DNA of 63,706 nucleotides, taken from assembly GCF_000621505.1 (NCBI RefSeq), contig NZ_JHYD01000041.1, positions 1-63,706 on the forward strand, written 5' to 3'. Below, one piece after another: positions 17,761 through 27,479 of this stretch. The notes beneath the pieces were generated by a model that worked only from the letters and a program-made list of their open reading frames with translations, did no database searches and had not been told where the DNA came from. Position numbers and translations under genes: made by a program. The stretch's first letter is position 1; the number at the start of each line of letters is the position of its first letter. The DNA comes from Ruminiclostridium cellobioparum DSM 1351 = ATCC 15832 (GTDB lineage: Bacteria; Bacillota; Clostridia; Acetivibrionales; DSM-1351).

Positions 17761-18909
17761 ATGGCAAAGATAATTTCAATTATAGGATCGACCGGTTCTA
17801 TAGGTGTACAGACATTGGATGTTGCCAGAAATCTTGGAATAAAAGTTGCAGCAATGTCTGCAAATTCAAATATAGATTTACTTGAAAAGCAGGTTCATGA
17901 GTTCAAACCCCGGCTGGTTTCGGTTGGGAGCAGGGAGCTTGCCTCAGAACTGAAAGCCAGGCTGGCGGGTATGAAGGTGCAGGTTTTGTCGGGCCTTGAA
18001 GGAATGCTTGGCGTGGTGGAAGTACAGGAGGCGGATACTGTGGTGACGTCGGTGGTTGGCACTGCCGGCCTTATTCCGACTATGCATGCGATAAAAAACA
18101 GAAAAAATATCGCATTGGCCAACAAGGAAACCCTTGTAACGGCCGGCCAATTGGTTATGGAGGAGGCTAAAAAGCAGGGAGTGGCAATATTCCCTGTGGA
18201 CAGCGAGCACTCGGCTATTTACCAGTGTCTTATGGGCAACAGCGACAGACAGGTTGAGAAAATAATCATTACTGCTTCGGGCGGGCCTTTCAGAGGCAGA
18301 ACGCTTGAGGAGCTTAGGGATATTACCCCTGCACAGGCCCTGAAACATCCCAATTGGAGCATGGGGAGCAAAATAACCGTTGACTCTGCGACACTAATGA
18401 ACAAAGGGCTGGAAGTAATAGAAGCAAAATGGCTTTTTGGCAGGGAACTGGATAAAATACAGGTGCTGGTGCACCCTCAGAGCATCATACACTCCATGGT
18501 TGAATATGTTGACGGATCGGTTATGGCGCAGCTGGGTTCACCCGATATGCGCATACCTATTCAGCTGGCTCTCACATATCCAGACAGGTGCGGGAATAAT
18601 TTCTCAAGGCTGGATTTCTTGAAATGTTCCCAGCTAACCTTTGAAGAGCCTGATACAAAAACCTTCAGGTGTCTCCAGCTGGCGTATGATGCCATGTCAA
18701 CGGGCGGGACAATGACTGCCGCGATGAATGCGGCCAATGAAGCAGCCGTGTCGGCATTTTTAAACAATAGAATAGCTTTTACAGCTATTCCGGAAATAAT
18801 TGAAAAGATAATGATGTTACATAAGGTGAATATTTGTCCAGGCCTGGATGATATAATAGAAGTAGACAACTGGGCCAGAACACAGGCTGAAAAAGCAGTA
18901 AACGGTTAA
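17761..18909 (+). CDS. dxr: 1-deoxy-D-xylulose 5-phosphate reductoisomerase
   Basis: A 382-residue enzyme of the MEP isoprenoid pathway, converting DXP to MEP with NADPH. Motifs: N-terminal IIGSTGSIGVQTLDV, IALANKETLVTAG, PVDSEHSAIYQCL (metal-binding Asp/Glu), and MTAAMNAANEAAVSAFL. ATG follows TGGAGG. It stands between cdsA and rseP as in many Firmicutes. It shows that this genome uses the MEP route, which matters for reading the HMG-CoA reductase at 3289. Confidence 0.96.
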   Translation: MAKIISIIGSTGSIGVQTLDVARNLGIKVAAMSANSNIDLLEKQVHEFKPRLVSVGSRELASELKARLAGMKVQVLSGLEGMLGVVEVQEADTVVTSVVGTAGLIPTMHAIKNRKNIALANKETLVTAGQLVMEEAKKQGVAIFPVDSEHSAIYQCLMGNSDRQVEKIIITASGGPFRGRTLEELRDITPAQALKHPNWSMGSKITVDSATLMNKGLEVIEAKWLFGRELDKIQVLVHPQSIIHSMVEYVDGSVMAQLGSPDMRIPIQLALTYPDRCGNNFSRLDFLKCSQLTFEEPDTKTFRCLQLAYDAMSTGGTMTAAMNAANEAAVSAFLNNRIAFTAIPEIIEKIMMLHKVNICPGLDDIIEVDNWARTQAEKAVNG

Positions 18910-18948
18910 GGAAACAAGTCTTGAAAAACAAAACAAACGGAGGAATCT

Positions 18949-20241
18949 ATGGGAATTGTACTGGCAATATTAGCTCTGAGCTTTTTGATAATAATTCATG
19001 AACTTGGCCATTTTATGGTGGCAAAGGCTTTCAAGGTAAGGGTAAATGAGTTTTCGCTTTTTATGGGGCCCAAGCTGTTTTCCTTTCAGAAAGGTGAAAC
19101 CCTTTATTCATTAAGGCTTATACCCCTTGGCGGCTACGTCAAGATGGAGGGCGAGGAGGAAGCTTCGGAGGATGACAGGGCTTATAATAAAAAGCCTATA
19201 GGCGTGAGAGCTGCTATTATTGCTGCAGGGCCGTTGATGAATATCCTTACGGCACTTGTATTTGCCTTTATAATAATATCCCAGACAGGTTATTTTACCA
19301 CACAGATAAAGGATATTGTACCCGGTTCGGCGGCAGAAAAGTATGACCTTCGGGTTGGAGACAAACTTCAGAAGTATAACGGAAAAACCCTTTTTAATGT
19401 AAATGACCTGGGAATATTTTCCTACCCGCTTACAAACGAAAGTATAACACTGCAATATGAGAGAAATGGCGTATCAAAGACAGTTGAGCTGACACCCGAA
19501 AGAGAAAATTTTATACTTGGTTTCACACCCCTGCAGGATGAACTTGAAGGGCCCGATTCAAATGTAGTTAAAGCTGTTTCGGACAATTCTCCTGCAATAA
19601 AGGCCGGGCTCAAGGTAAATGACAGGATAGTTGAAATTAACGGAGCCGATATAAGGACAAGAAAAGACATACGTGATATACTGCAGCAGAATCAGGATAA
19701 AAATGTGAATATACTTGTTGAGAGGGCAGGAGAGCTTCAGAAATTAAAGCCGGTAGTTCCCCTGAAAAGCAAAAATCCCGAATATTACGCTATCGGTATA
19801 CTTGATTTTGTCCATGAAAAGGGCAGTATCGGCAGTACAATAAAAGAAGCTGCGAAATACAACATATTCATTTCCAGGTCAATATATTATTCCCTTGGCT
19901 GGTTGTTTACAGGGACGGTTCCTGCAAGCGAACTCATGGGTCCGGTGGGTATTACCACTACAATCAGCAATGAGGTGGCAGAAAGCCAGTCGCTCAAAGA
20001 AACCGTAATCAGACTTTTGTCTATTACAACCATGATTAGTATAAACCTGGGGCTGGTAAATCTTATTCCGTTCCCCGCTCTCGACGGCAGCAAGCTTGTA
20101 CTGCTGCTCATTGAAGGAATCAGAAAGAAGCCTCTCAATCCCGAAAAGGAAGCGTTAATCACCATGGTTGGTATGGTAATTCTGATAATGCTCATGTTAT
20201 ATGCTACCTTCAACGATATACTGAGGATCGGAAAAGGTTAG
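18949..20241 (+). CDS. rseP: Site-2 zinc metalloprotease RseP/RasP
   Basis: A 430-residue intramembrane protease that cuts membrane-bound regulators such as anti-sigma factors. The zinc motif IIHELGHFMVAK is in the first helix. PDZ-like sequence is in the middle (VKAVSDNSPAIKAGLKVNDR), and NLIPFPALDGSKL carries the third zinc ligand near the C-terminus. ATG follows CGGAGGAATCT. It lies in an operon with dxr and ispG. Confidence 0.93.
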   Translation: MGIVLAILALSFLIIIHELGHFMVAKAFKVRVNEFSLFMGPKLFSFQKGETLYSLRLIPLGGYVKMEGEEEASEDDRAYNKKPIGVRAAIIAAGPLMNILTALVFAFIIISQTGYFTTQIKDIVPGSAAEKYDLRVGDKLQKYNGKTLFNVNDLGIFSYPLTNESITLQYERNGVSKTVELTPERENFILGFTPLQDELEGPDSNVVKAVSDNSPAIKAGLKVNDRIVEINGADIRTRKDIRDILQQNQDKNVNILVERAGELQKLKPVVPLKSKNPEYYAIGILDFVHEKGSIGSTIKEAAKYNIFISRSIYYSLGWLFTGTVPASELMGPVGITTTISNEVAESQSLKETVIRLLSITTMISINLGLVNLIPFPALDGSKLVLLLIEGIRKKPLNPEKEALITMVGMVILIMLMLYATFNDILRIGKG

Positions 20242-20284
20242 TGCAGACCATTGGAGACCAATAATTACAGGAAGGTTGACGGCT

Positions 20285-21346
20285 GTGGAGAATTATATAC
20301 AGAGAAAACAGACAAAGAAAATAAAAGTGGGAGATATCTTCTTAGGAGGAGATTCTCCTATTTCTGTTCAATCCATGACAAATACCGATACAAGAGATGT
20401 AAAGTCCACGGTGGAACAGATAAAAAGACTGGAGGAGGAAGGCTGCAGCATTGTCAGGGTTGCAGTTCCAGACAGCCAGTCGGCAGAGGCTGTAAAAGAG
20501 ATAAAAAAAGCCATCTCAATACCGCTGGTTGCCGATATTCACTTTGATTACAGACTGGCTCTGGAGTGCATGAAAAACGGTGTGGACAAGATCCGTCTGA
20601 ATCCGGGCAATATAGGCGGGCAGGACAGGGTAAAAACAGTGGCGGATATGGCAAAGGAACGTCAGATACCCATACGGATCGGAGTAAACTCAGGCTCGGT
20701 GGAAAAGAGTATCCTCGAAAAATACGGCGGTGTCACACCCGAAGGAATGGTGGAAAGTGCCTTGAGCCATGCCGCAATGCTTGAAGCCGCCGACTTTGGC
20801 GATATAGTAATATCCATTAAGGCTTCCAGCGTTCCCATGACCATTGCGGCCTACAGACTTCTTTCCGGGAAAACGGCGTACCCTCTGCACGTGGGCGTAA
20901 CCGAGGCAGGAACTGTTTACAAGGGCACCATCAAATCATCGGTGGGCATAGGCTGCCTGCTGGCCGAAGGCATAGGTGATACCATCAGAGTTTCGCTGAC
21001 GGGAGACCCTGTTGAGGAGATAAGAGCAGGAAAGCAGATACTTAAGTCCCTGGGCCTGCTCAAAGAAGGTATAGAGGTAGTTTCCTGCCCTACCTGCGGA
21101 AGAACGAAAATAGACCTCATTGGGATAGTCAATGAAATCGAGCCGGTACTGGACAGGCTGAACAGGGACATAAAGGTTGCCATAATGGGCTGTGCGGTAA
21201 ACGGACCGGGGGAAGCCAGGGATGCTGATATCGGTATTGCAGGCGGAACAAATGAAGTTCTCCTTTTTAAAAAGGGACGGATAGTAAAAAAAATACCGCA
21301 GGAAAATGCAGTTGAAGAGTTGATAAAGGAAATAAACAAATTATGA
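20285..21346 (+). CDS. ispG: 4-hydroxy-3-methylbut-2-enyl diphosphate synthase (flavodoxin)
   Basis: A 353-residue [4Fe-4S] enzyme of the MEP pathway acting on MEcPP. Motifs: VQSMTNTDTRDV near the N-terminus, KIRLNPGNIGG, and a C-terminal cluster site SCPTCGRTKIDL plus MGCAVNGPGEARDADIG supplying the cysteines. GTG at 20285 is chosen because AGGAAGG lies 9 bases before it; the upstream TTG abuts that site. The last bases overlap rlmA as ATGA. Confidence 0.94.
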   Translation: MENYIQRKQTKKIKVGDIFLGGDSPISVQSMTNTDTRDVKSTVEQIKRLEEEGCSIVRVAVPDSQSAEAVKEIKKAISIPLVADIHFDYRLALECMKNGVDKIRLNPGNIGGQDRVKTVADMAKERQIPIRIGVNSGSVEKSILEKYGGVTPEGMVESALSHAAMLEAADFGDIVISIKASSVPMTIAAYRLLSGKTAYPLHVGVTEAGTVYKGTIKSSVGIGCLLAEGIGDTIRVSLTGDPVEEIRAGKQILKSLGLLKEGIEVVSCPTCGRTKIDLIGIVNEIEPVLDRLNRDIKVAIMGCAVNGPGEARDADIGIAGGTNEVLLFKKGRIVKKIPQENAVEELIKEINKL

Positions 21347-22200
21347 ACAAAACAATATTCAGGTGCCCCAATTGTCTGAGGGCTCTGAGGCAGGGTGAGA
21401 AACAATATTTTTGTCCCAACGGGCATAGTTTTGATATTTCCAGGAAGGGCTATGTGAACCTGCTGCTCCCTGGCCATACGGGGGCCGGAAATCCGGGGGA
21501 CAGCAAGGAAATGCTTCAAAGCAGAAGAGATTTTCTTGATAAGGGCTACTATCAGAAATTTTCAGATAAGTTAAATTCTCTTGTAGACCTCTCAAGGGTT
21601 GAATTATCAAAGAACGAGGCCGACAGGAACATCAACCTGTATGATGCGGGCTGCGGAGAGGGCTACTACATAAGCAGGCTGAAAGCTGTGCTTAAGAGCC
21701 GGTACAGCCAACAGGAAATAAGCTATTACGGCACTGATGTGTCAAGGGATGCAATAAATTATGCGGCAGGCAGGGACAGGAGCATTCACTTTGCGGTTGC
21801 CAGCAATTATCACATTCCCATTTTGAATAATTCGGTGGATTATATATTCTGTATATTTGCCCCCAGGGATGAGAAGGAATTCAGGCGGATTCTCAGAACT
21901 TCGGGAAAGCTTGCGGTGGCAGTACCGGGTGCGCGGCATCTCTACGGTTTGAAAAAGACCATGTATGAAGCCCCGGAGGTTATCGGACAGAAGGGAACCG
22001 TAAGGGAAGGCTTTAAACTCCTGGAGGAGACAAATATTTGCTATGAGATCCACCTGGAGGATAAACGGGATATATTGAATCTTTTTACCATGACACCCTA
22101 CAGCCGCCATGCAGATATTGAAAATATAAAGAAAATGGACAGGCTTTCCACAGAGGTTGACATAAATATCTTAATTTATGAAAGAGAAAAGTCGGTTTAA
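21343..22200 (+). CDS. rlmA: 23S rRNA (guanine-N1)-methyltransferase, RlmA family
   Basis: A 285-residue SAM-dependent methyltransferase. The N-terminal zinc finger reads FRCPNCLRALRQG...FCPNGHSFD with four metal ligands, followed by GYVNLLLPG. The SAM-binding motif YDAGCGEGYY lies near residue 100. Family members methylate a guanine in the helix 35 hairpin of 23S rRNA, near the macrolide/tylosin site; whether this is RlmA-I or RlmA-II type cannot be read. Start overlaps the ispG stop, so it is coupled. Confidence 0.82.
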   Translation: MNKTIFRCPNCLRALRQGEKQYFCPNGHSFDISRKGYVNLLLPGHTGAGNPGDSKEMLQSRRDFLDKGYYQKFSDKLNSLVDLSRVELSKNEADRNINLYDAGCGEGYYISRLKAVLKSRYSQQEISYYGTDVSRDAINYAAGRDRSIHFAVASNYHIPILNNSVDYIFCIFAPRDEKEFRRILRTSGKLAVAVPGARHLYGLKKTMYEAPEVIGQKGTVREGFKLLEETNICYEIHLEDKRDILNLFTMTPYSRHADIENIKKMDRLSTEVDINILIYEREKSV

Positions 22201-22218
22201 TTATGTTAAAATATATTA

Positions 22219-22262
22219 GTAGTCTGTAACGTCTAAATTCATATACGGATTACAATATATCG
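22219..22262. repeat. Partial copy of repeat family C
   Basis: AGTAGTCTGTAACGTCTAAATTCATA matches the left end of the 17518 element with one change across the 18-base terminal repeat. The right half is missing. It lies between rlmA and polC, and may carry leader or promoter sequence for polC. Confidence 0.6.
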
Positions 22263-22315
22263 GAAAATAATATATATTGTTTTTTAAAAAAGATTAGATA
22301 AATGGGGTCTTACAA

Positions 22316-25300
22316 ATGGAGGGTTCAGTTAATTCAAATAAGTTATTTGGTGATTTATTCCCTGGGGCAGTGGAGTTTAACGGGGAATTTTCTGTTTTCA
22401 GGGATTTAAATGTGGACAGGATGAGCGTGTTCATCAAGTCCAACAGACTGGAAATATACACTTCCAGTTCCGGCTTGATAGGTCCCGGCCTGGTAGCCAG
22501 GCTGGAGGAACATCTGGCAGACAGGCTTGGAGCCAATAATATCAGCATAAAGGTTAAATGTACCGGTGAATGCTGCATTGAAGAATTTCTGGAGAAAATG
22601 TGGGACGAGCTGGTACTGATGCTGAACCGGAAAGTCGCGGTTTGCAGAGGAATACTTACCGGCAGTACCTGTGAATTTGCAGATGGAAAAGTACATATCA
22701 AACTGGCTACCAAAGGTTCCCAGATTCTTAAATCACAGAACTGCCATTCAATAATCGAGCAGTACATGGAAGATACTCTTTCAAAAAGGATAAAGGTGGA
22801 GTTCAGCGACCTGGAGGTTGATTCCAGCATACTTGAAGAGTATGTTGCAGAGAAGGAAAAGAATGAGGCCAGGGTTGTAAGTTCTGCCATGACGGCGACG
22901 GCGCCTTCAGAGACAAAACCAAAGCAGAATTACCAGGAAAACAGAGGTTCAAACCCCGGTGAGGGAGCAACCAGGGGGATAATTACCGGGAAGCCTTTTA
23001 CCGACAGTATTATGAGGATTTCAGAGGTGACTCCCGATTCCGGAAAAGTTGCTATAGCAGGAGAGGTTTTCAGAACTGAATTCAGGGAGATCAGGGGCGG
23101 AAAATTCATATATATATTTGACATTACAGACTACACCAGCTCTGTAACAGTTAAAATGTTTGTTGAAAAGAAGGATTTTGCAAATATATCAGAGCGCATT
23201 GTGGAAGGCGCGTGCCTCAGAATAAGGGGAGACGCCCAGTATGACAAGTTCTCAAAGGAACTGGCCGTAATGGCTTTTGACATTGTGGAGACTGAGAAGG
23301 AAATACGACATGACGAGGCTGAAACCAAAAGGGTCGAGCTGCATTTGCATACTCAAATGAGCTCCATGGATGGTGTAACTCCAGTCAAGGAGCTTGTAAA
23401 AAGAGCGGCCCAATGGGGCCACAAGGCCATTGCCATCACCGATCACGGAGTCTGCCAGGCTTATCCCGATGCCTACGGGGCGTCCAAGAAGTTTGGCATA
23501 AAGGTTATTTATGGGCTGGAATGCTACCTGCTGGATGACAATGTTCCAATTGTCTATAATCCTGATTCACACTCCCTGGACGACGAATTTGTTGTTTTTG
23601 ACATAGAAACCACTGGACTTAATTCCCACCAGGACAGAATAACCGAAATCGGTGCGGTAAAAGTCAAGGCAGGAGAAATTGTCGACAGGTTCAGCGCATT
23701 TGTTAACCCCGGCATACCTATTCCAAGCTTTATAGTCAAACTGACGGGTATCACAGATGAGATGGTCAGTGAAGCGCCGCCCATAGAGCAGGTTCTCACC
23801 GATTTTATGAAATTTATTCAGGGAACTGTGCTGGTAGCACATAATGCCAATTTCGATGTTGGCTTTATCAGGCAGAGCGCAAGGGTAATGGGAGAAAATA
23901 TTAAAAATCCTTATATAGACACACTGGAGCTGTGCAGAAAGATGTTTCCCGAGCTTGGAAAGCACAAGCTCAACCTGGTGGCAAAGCATTTGGGGATAGA
24001 ACTGGAAAACCATCACAGAGCGGTGGATGATTCCATGGCTACTGCCAAAATATTTCTGCACTGTATGAAAGAGTTGAAGGAAAAGGGCTGCAAAACCATT
24101 AAGGATATTGAAAATGCCTTTGATTACAAAGTGAATGTGAAGGGCAGCTCATACCATGCCATAATCCTGGTAAAGAACTCGGTAGGGCTTAAAAATCTGT
24201 ATAAAATAGTTTCACAGTCCCATTTGAAGTATTTTTACAAAAAGCCCAGAGTACCCAAGAAGCTGCTGATGGAATACAGAGAGGGACTGATCCTGGGAAG
24301 CGCCTGTGAGGCGGGAGAGCTGTACAGGGCAATTCTCAACAACAGGAGCGATGAGGATATTTCTCAGATCGTAAGATTTTATGATTATCTTGAAATACAG
24401 CCCCTGGGGAATAACAAGTTCCTTGTTAATAACGGGAAGGTGGATTCACAGGAGGAACTCATAAAAATAAACAAAAGAATAATAAAGCTGGGGGAAAGAT
24501 ACCAAAAGCCGGTTGTGGCCACCTGCGACGTGCATTTTATGGATCCCCGCGATGAAGTTTTCAGAAGGATACTCATGTCGGGACAGGGCTTCACGGACGC
24601 GGATGATCAGGCACCGCTGTATTTCAGAACAACCGACGAAATGTTGGAGGAGTTTGATTATCTCGGCCCTGAAAAAGCCCGTGAGGTTGTCATAGACAAT
24701 ACAAACCACATTGCCGATTTGATTGAAAATATTGCGCCGGTGCTTGAAGGCACATATCCTCCTAAAATTGAAGGCGCTGAACATGATATTGAAGAAATGG
24801 CCATGAACAAGGCAAGAGAGATATATGGGGAGGAGCTGCCCGAGGTAGTCCGGCAGAGATTGGAAAAGGAGCTCAATTCCATAATCAAAAACGGCTTTGC
24901 GGTTATGTACCTGATTGCCCAGAAACTTGTTTCCAAGTCTGTGGGCGACGGATATCTTGTGGGCTCCAGAGGTTCGGTCGGCTCCTCCTTTGTTGCGAAC
25001 ATGTCGGGTATAACCGAGGTTAATTCACTTCAGCCCCATTATATATGTGAGAAGTGCAAGCACTCCGAATTCATACTTGACGGTTCATATGACTGCGGGT
25101 TTGATATGCCTGACAAGACCTGCCCCAAATGCGGCAATAAACTTAAAAAAGACGGCTATGACATCCCCTTTGAAACCTTCCTGGGCTTCGACGGAGACAA
25201 GGAGCCCGATATAGATTTGAACTTCTCGGGAGATTATCAGCCGGTAGCCCATAAATATACCGAAGAACTCTTTGGGGAGGGCTATGTTTTCAGAGCCGGT

Positions 25301-26626
25301 ACAATTGCATCGGTTGCAGAGAAGACTGCGTATGGTTATGTCAAGAATTATCTTGACGAAAGGGGAATCATTGTAACGAATGCAGAAATAAACAGGCTGG
25401 TTAAAGGCTGTACGGGTATAAAGAAAACTACCGGCCAGCATCCGGGAGGTATAATGATAGTTCCCAAGGACAAGGAGATATTTGATTTTTCTCCGATCCA
25501 GAGGCCGGCCGATGACACAAGCTCTGAAATAGTGACAACACACTTTGACTATCACTTCCTGCATGGAAGCATACTCAAGCTTGATATACTTGGACACGAC
25601 GATCCCACCGTCATAAGGATGCTGGAGGATCTGACCGGGATCGATGCCACAACCATTACAATCGGAGAGGAAAAAACCATGAGCCTTTTCAGCAGTACCG
25701 AGGCTCTGGGGGTCACACCCGAGGATATCGGCAGTGAAACGGGAACCTATGCCATACCTGAATTCGGAACTAAATTTGTAAGGCAAATGCTGGTGGATAC
25801 AAAGCCAAAGACGTTCTCTGAGCTTATCAGGATATCAGGACTTTCCCACGGCACCGATGTTTGGCTCAACAATGCACAGGATCTGATCAGAGACGGTATA
25901 ACGACACTGTCCAAGAGCATATGCTGCCGTGACGATATTATGATTTACCTGATGCATGCCGGGCTGCCTCCGAAAACAGCTTTTAAAATAATGGAGGACG
26001 TCAGAAAAGGAAAAGGCGTCAAGGAGGAATATGAAGCTGTAATGAAGGAGAATAATGTTCCCGACTGGTATATAAAGTCATGTAAAACCATTAAATACAT
26101 GTTCCCGAAGGCCCATGCGGCAGCCTATGTCATGATGGCCTTCCGAATTGCCTGGTTCAAGGTTTATTATCCGGAAGCCTTCTATGCTACATATTTTACC
26201 GTAAGAGCCGACGACTTTGATGCCGAAATGATGGCTCAGGGACGGGACAAGGTAAAAAATAAGATCAGGGAATATGAGATGAAGGGAAATAATATCAGTA
26301 CGAAGGAAAAGAACGTATTGACCATACTTGAGGTTGCAAATGAGATGTATGCCAGAGGTCTCAAGTTCCTTCCAATAGATTTGTATTCGTCGGAAGCAAA
26401 GAAATTCAAAATAGAGGAGGGCGGAATAAGACCGCCGCTTAATGCACTCCAGGGTCTGGGAGGGGCTGCTGCGCTAAATATTGTGGAAGCCAGGAAAGAA
26501 GGGGAATTCCTCTCTATTGATGAGCTGAGGACAAAAGCAAAGATAAGCAAATCGGTAATAGAGATACTTGAAAGAAACAACTGCCTGAAGGGAATGCCTG
26601 AAAGCAATCAGTTATGTTTATTCTAA
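22316..26626 (+). CDS. polC: DNA polymerase III alpha subunit, Gram-positive type
   Basis: A 1436-residue replicative polymerase with built-in proofreading. Domain order: N-terminal region, OB-fold near 230-330, PHP domain (VELHLHTQMSSMDGVTP) near 340, inserted DEDD exonuclease (VVFDIETTGL, AHNANFDVGFI, HRAVDDSMAT) near 420-580, the PHP remainder, a zinc-binding region (CEKCKHSEF...CPKCGNKLKK) near 905-945, then the polymerase palm (PDIDLNFSGDYQ) and C-terminal fingers. Normal length. ATG 22316 has only a weak GGGG upstream. It is typical of low-G+C Gram-positives. Confidence 0.97.
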   Translation: MEGSVNSNKLFGDLFPGAVEFNGEFSVFRDLNVDRMSVFIKSNRLEIYTSSSGLIGPGLVARLEEHLADRLGANNISIKVKCTGECCIEEFLEKMWDELVLMLNRKVAVCRGILTGSTCEFADGKVHIKLATKGSQILKSQNCHSIIEQYMEDTLSKRIKVEFSDLEVDSSILEEYVAEKEKNEARVVSSAMTATAPSETKPKQNYQENRGSNPGEGATRGIITGKPFTDSIMRISEVTPDSGKVAIAGEVFRTEFREIRGGKFIYIFDITDYTSSVTVKMFVEKKDFANISERIVEGACLRIRGDAQYDKFSKELAVMAFDIVETEKEIRHDEAETKRVELHLHTQMSSMDGVTPVKELVKRAAQWGHKAIAITDHGVCQAYPDAYGASKKFGIKVIYGLECYLLDDNVPIVYNPDSHSLDDEFVVFDIETTGLNSHQDRITEIGAVKVKAGEIVDRFSAFVNPGIPIPSFIVKLTGITDEMVSEAPPIEQVLTDFMKFIQGTVLVAHNANFDVGFIRQSARVMGENIKNPYIDTLELCRKMFPELGKHKLNLVAKHLGIELENHHRAVDDSMATAKIFLHCMKELKEKGCKTIKDIENAFDYKVNVKGSSYHAIILVKNSVGLKNLYKIVSQSHLKYFYKKPRVPKKLLMEYREGLILGSACEAGELYRAILNNRSDEDISQIVRFYDYLEIQPLGNNKFLVNNGKVDSQEELIKINKRIIKLGERYQKPVVATCDVHFMDPRDEVFRRILMSGQGFTDADDQAPLYFRTTDEMLEEFDYLGPEKAREVVIDNTNHIADLIENIAPVLEGTYPPKIEGAEHDIEEMAMNKAREIYGEELPEVVRQRLEKELNSIIKNGFAVMYLIAQKLVSKSVGDGYLVGSRGSVGSSFVANMSGITEVNSLQPHYICEKCKHSEFILDGSYDCGFDMPDKTCPKCGNKLKKDGYDIPFETFLGFDGDKEPDIDLNFSGDYQPVAHKYTEELFGEGYVFRAGTIASVAEKTAYGYVKNYLDERGIIVTNAEINRLVKGCTGIKKTTGQHPGGIMIVPKDKEIFDFSPIQRPADDTSSEIVTTHFDYHFLHGSILKLDILGHDDPTVIRMLEDLTGIDATTITIGEEKTMSLFSSTEALGVTPEDIGSETGTYAIPEFGTKFVRQMLVDTKPKTFSELIRISGLSHGTDVWLNNAQDLIRDGITTLSKSICCRDDIMIYLMHAGLPPKTAFKIMEDVRKGKGVKEEYEAVMKENNVPDWYIKSCKTIKYMFPKAHAAAYVMMAFRIAWFKVYYPEAFYATYFTVRADDFDAEMMAQGRDKVKNKIREYEMKGNNISTKEKNVLTILEVANEMYARGLKFLPIDLYSSEAKKFKIEEGGIRPPLNALQGLGGAAALNIVEARKEGEFLSIDELRTKAKISKSVIEILERNNCLKGMPESNQLCLF

Positions 26627-26681
26627 AAGTTTCCCTTTTAAAAAATTTTTTAAAGTCTTTGTTCAAAATGGTAATAAATTG

Positions 26682-26710
26682 TTGATAAGTTGAAATAATA
26701 ATGGTATAAT
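26682..26710 (+). promoter_or_regulatory. Sigma-A promoter of the rimP-nusA-infB operon
   Basis: TTGATA at 26682-26687 and a consensus TATAAT at 26705-26710, spaced by exactly 17 bases. Predicted start near 26717 gives a leader of about 275 bases before rimP. Confidence 0.85.
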
Positions 26711-26744
26711 ACACAAGGATAGAGGTTTAATAGACTTGACTGCC

Positions 26745-26903
26745 AAGAGTGGGAAATCCCACTCTTTGTTGTTTATCTGACAGGTTTCTGGTTATGATAA
26801 TATGATGTGCAGTTACCGGATTGACGTATATTACTCAAAAGTCAATTAGTTTGACTTTTTTAAAGGCACATTTTGTGCCTAAGTTTTTGTGTGGCATTGC
26901 CAC
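26745..26903 (+). promoter_or_regulatory. Leader with four tandem hairpins ahead of rimP
   Basis: Four hairpins follow the promoter: AAGAGTGGG/CCCACTCTT (26745-26766, then TGTTGTTT); AAAAGTCAA/TTGACTTTT (26837-26859, then TT); AGGCACA/TGTGCCT (26864-26880, then AAGTTTTT); and GTGGCA/TGCCAC (26891-26903, then TTTTGTT). The first, second and fourth look like intrinsic terminators. Such an array upstream of nusA suggests control by termination/antitermination; mechanism is inferred. Confidence 0.55.
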
Positions 26904-26992
26904 TTTTGTTATGATGCGTGTAATTTTTTTCTCCGCATATAATATTATACCGTCCGGTTTTAAACCCTGACTTACTGGAGGACGAATAAATA

Positions 26993-27451
26993 ATGAAAAG
27001 AAATGTACAGCAGGATATTATGGAACTTGCGGCACCTGTGGTTGAAGCGTTGAATTATGAATTGGTGGATGTTGAATTTATTAAAGAGGGTGCCAACTGG
27101 TACCTGAGAATATACATTGACAAGCCGGGCGGGATAAGCATTGATGATTGCCAGGCCGTCAGCGAACAAATGAGTGAAATACTTGACAGGAAAGATCCCA
27201 TAGAACAAAGTTATTATTTGGAAGTTTCCTCGCCGGGTCTTGAAAGACCATTGAAAACCGAGAGGGACTTTATTAAGTATAAGGGCGAATTGGTTGAAGT
27301 TAAGGTTTTCCAGCCCATAGACGGCAAAAAGCTGTTTGAAGGTGAACTTGTGGGATTGATTGATGACAGGATCGTAATCAGTGATAACGGAAATGAAATG
27401 CATTTTGAAAAGGATAAGGTTGCCATAGTAAAAAGGGCCATTAAATTTTAA
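26993..27451 (+). CDS. rimP: Ribosome maturation factor RimP
   Basis: A 152-residue protein needed for 30S subunit maturation. It has the N-terminal domain LVDVEFIKEGANWYLRIYID and the SSPGLERPLKTERDF motif typical of the family, then an SH3-like C-terminal domain. ATG follows CTGGAGGACG. It leads the conserved rimP-nusA-ylxR-ylxQ-infB-rbfA order. Confidence 0.94.
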   Translation: MKRNVQQDIMELAAPVVEALNYELVDVEFIKEGANWYLRIYIDKPGGISIDDCQAVSEQMSEILDRKDPIEQSYYLEVSSPGLERPLKTERDFIKYKGELVEVKVFQPIDGKKLFEGELVGLIDDRIVISDNGNEMHFEKDKVAIVKRAIKF

Positions 27452-27479
27452 TTTAAATTAGTAATGGGAGGTTAACGTA

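Noticed and set aside
22406-25786. Several 60-230 residue - strand frames opposite polC
   Set aside because: They are shadows of the polC coding sequence, without ribosome sites.
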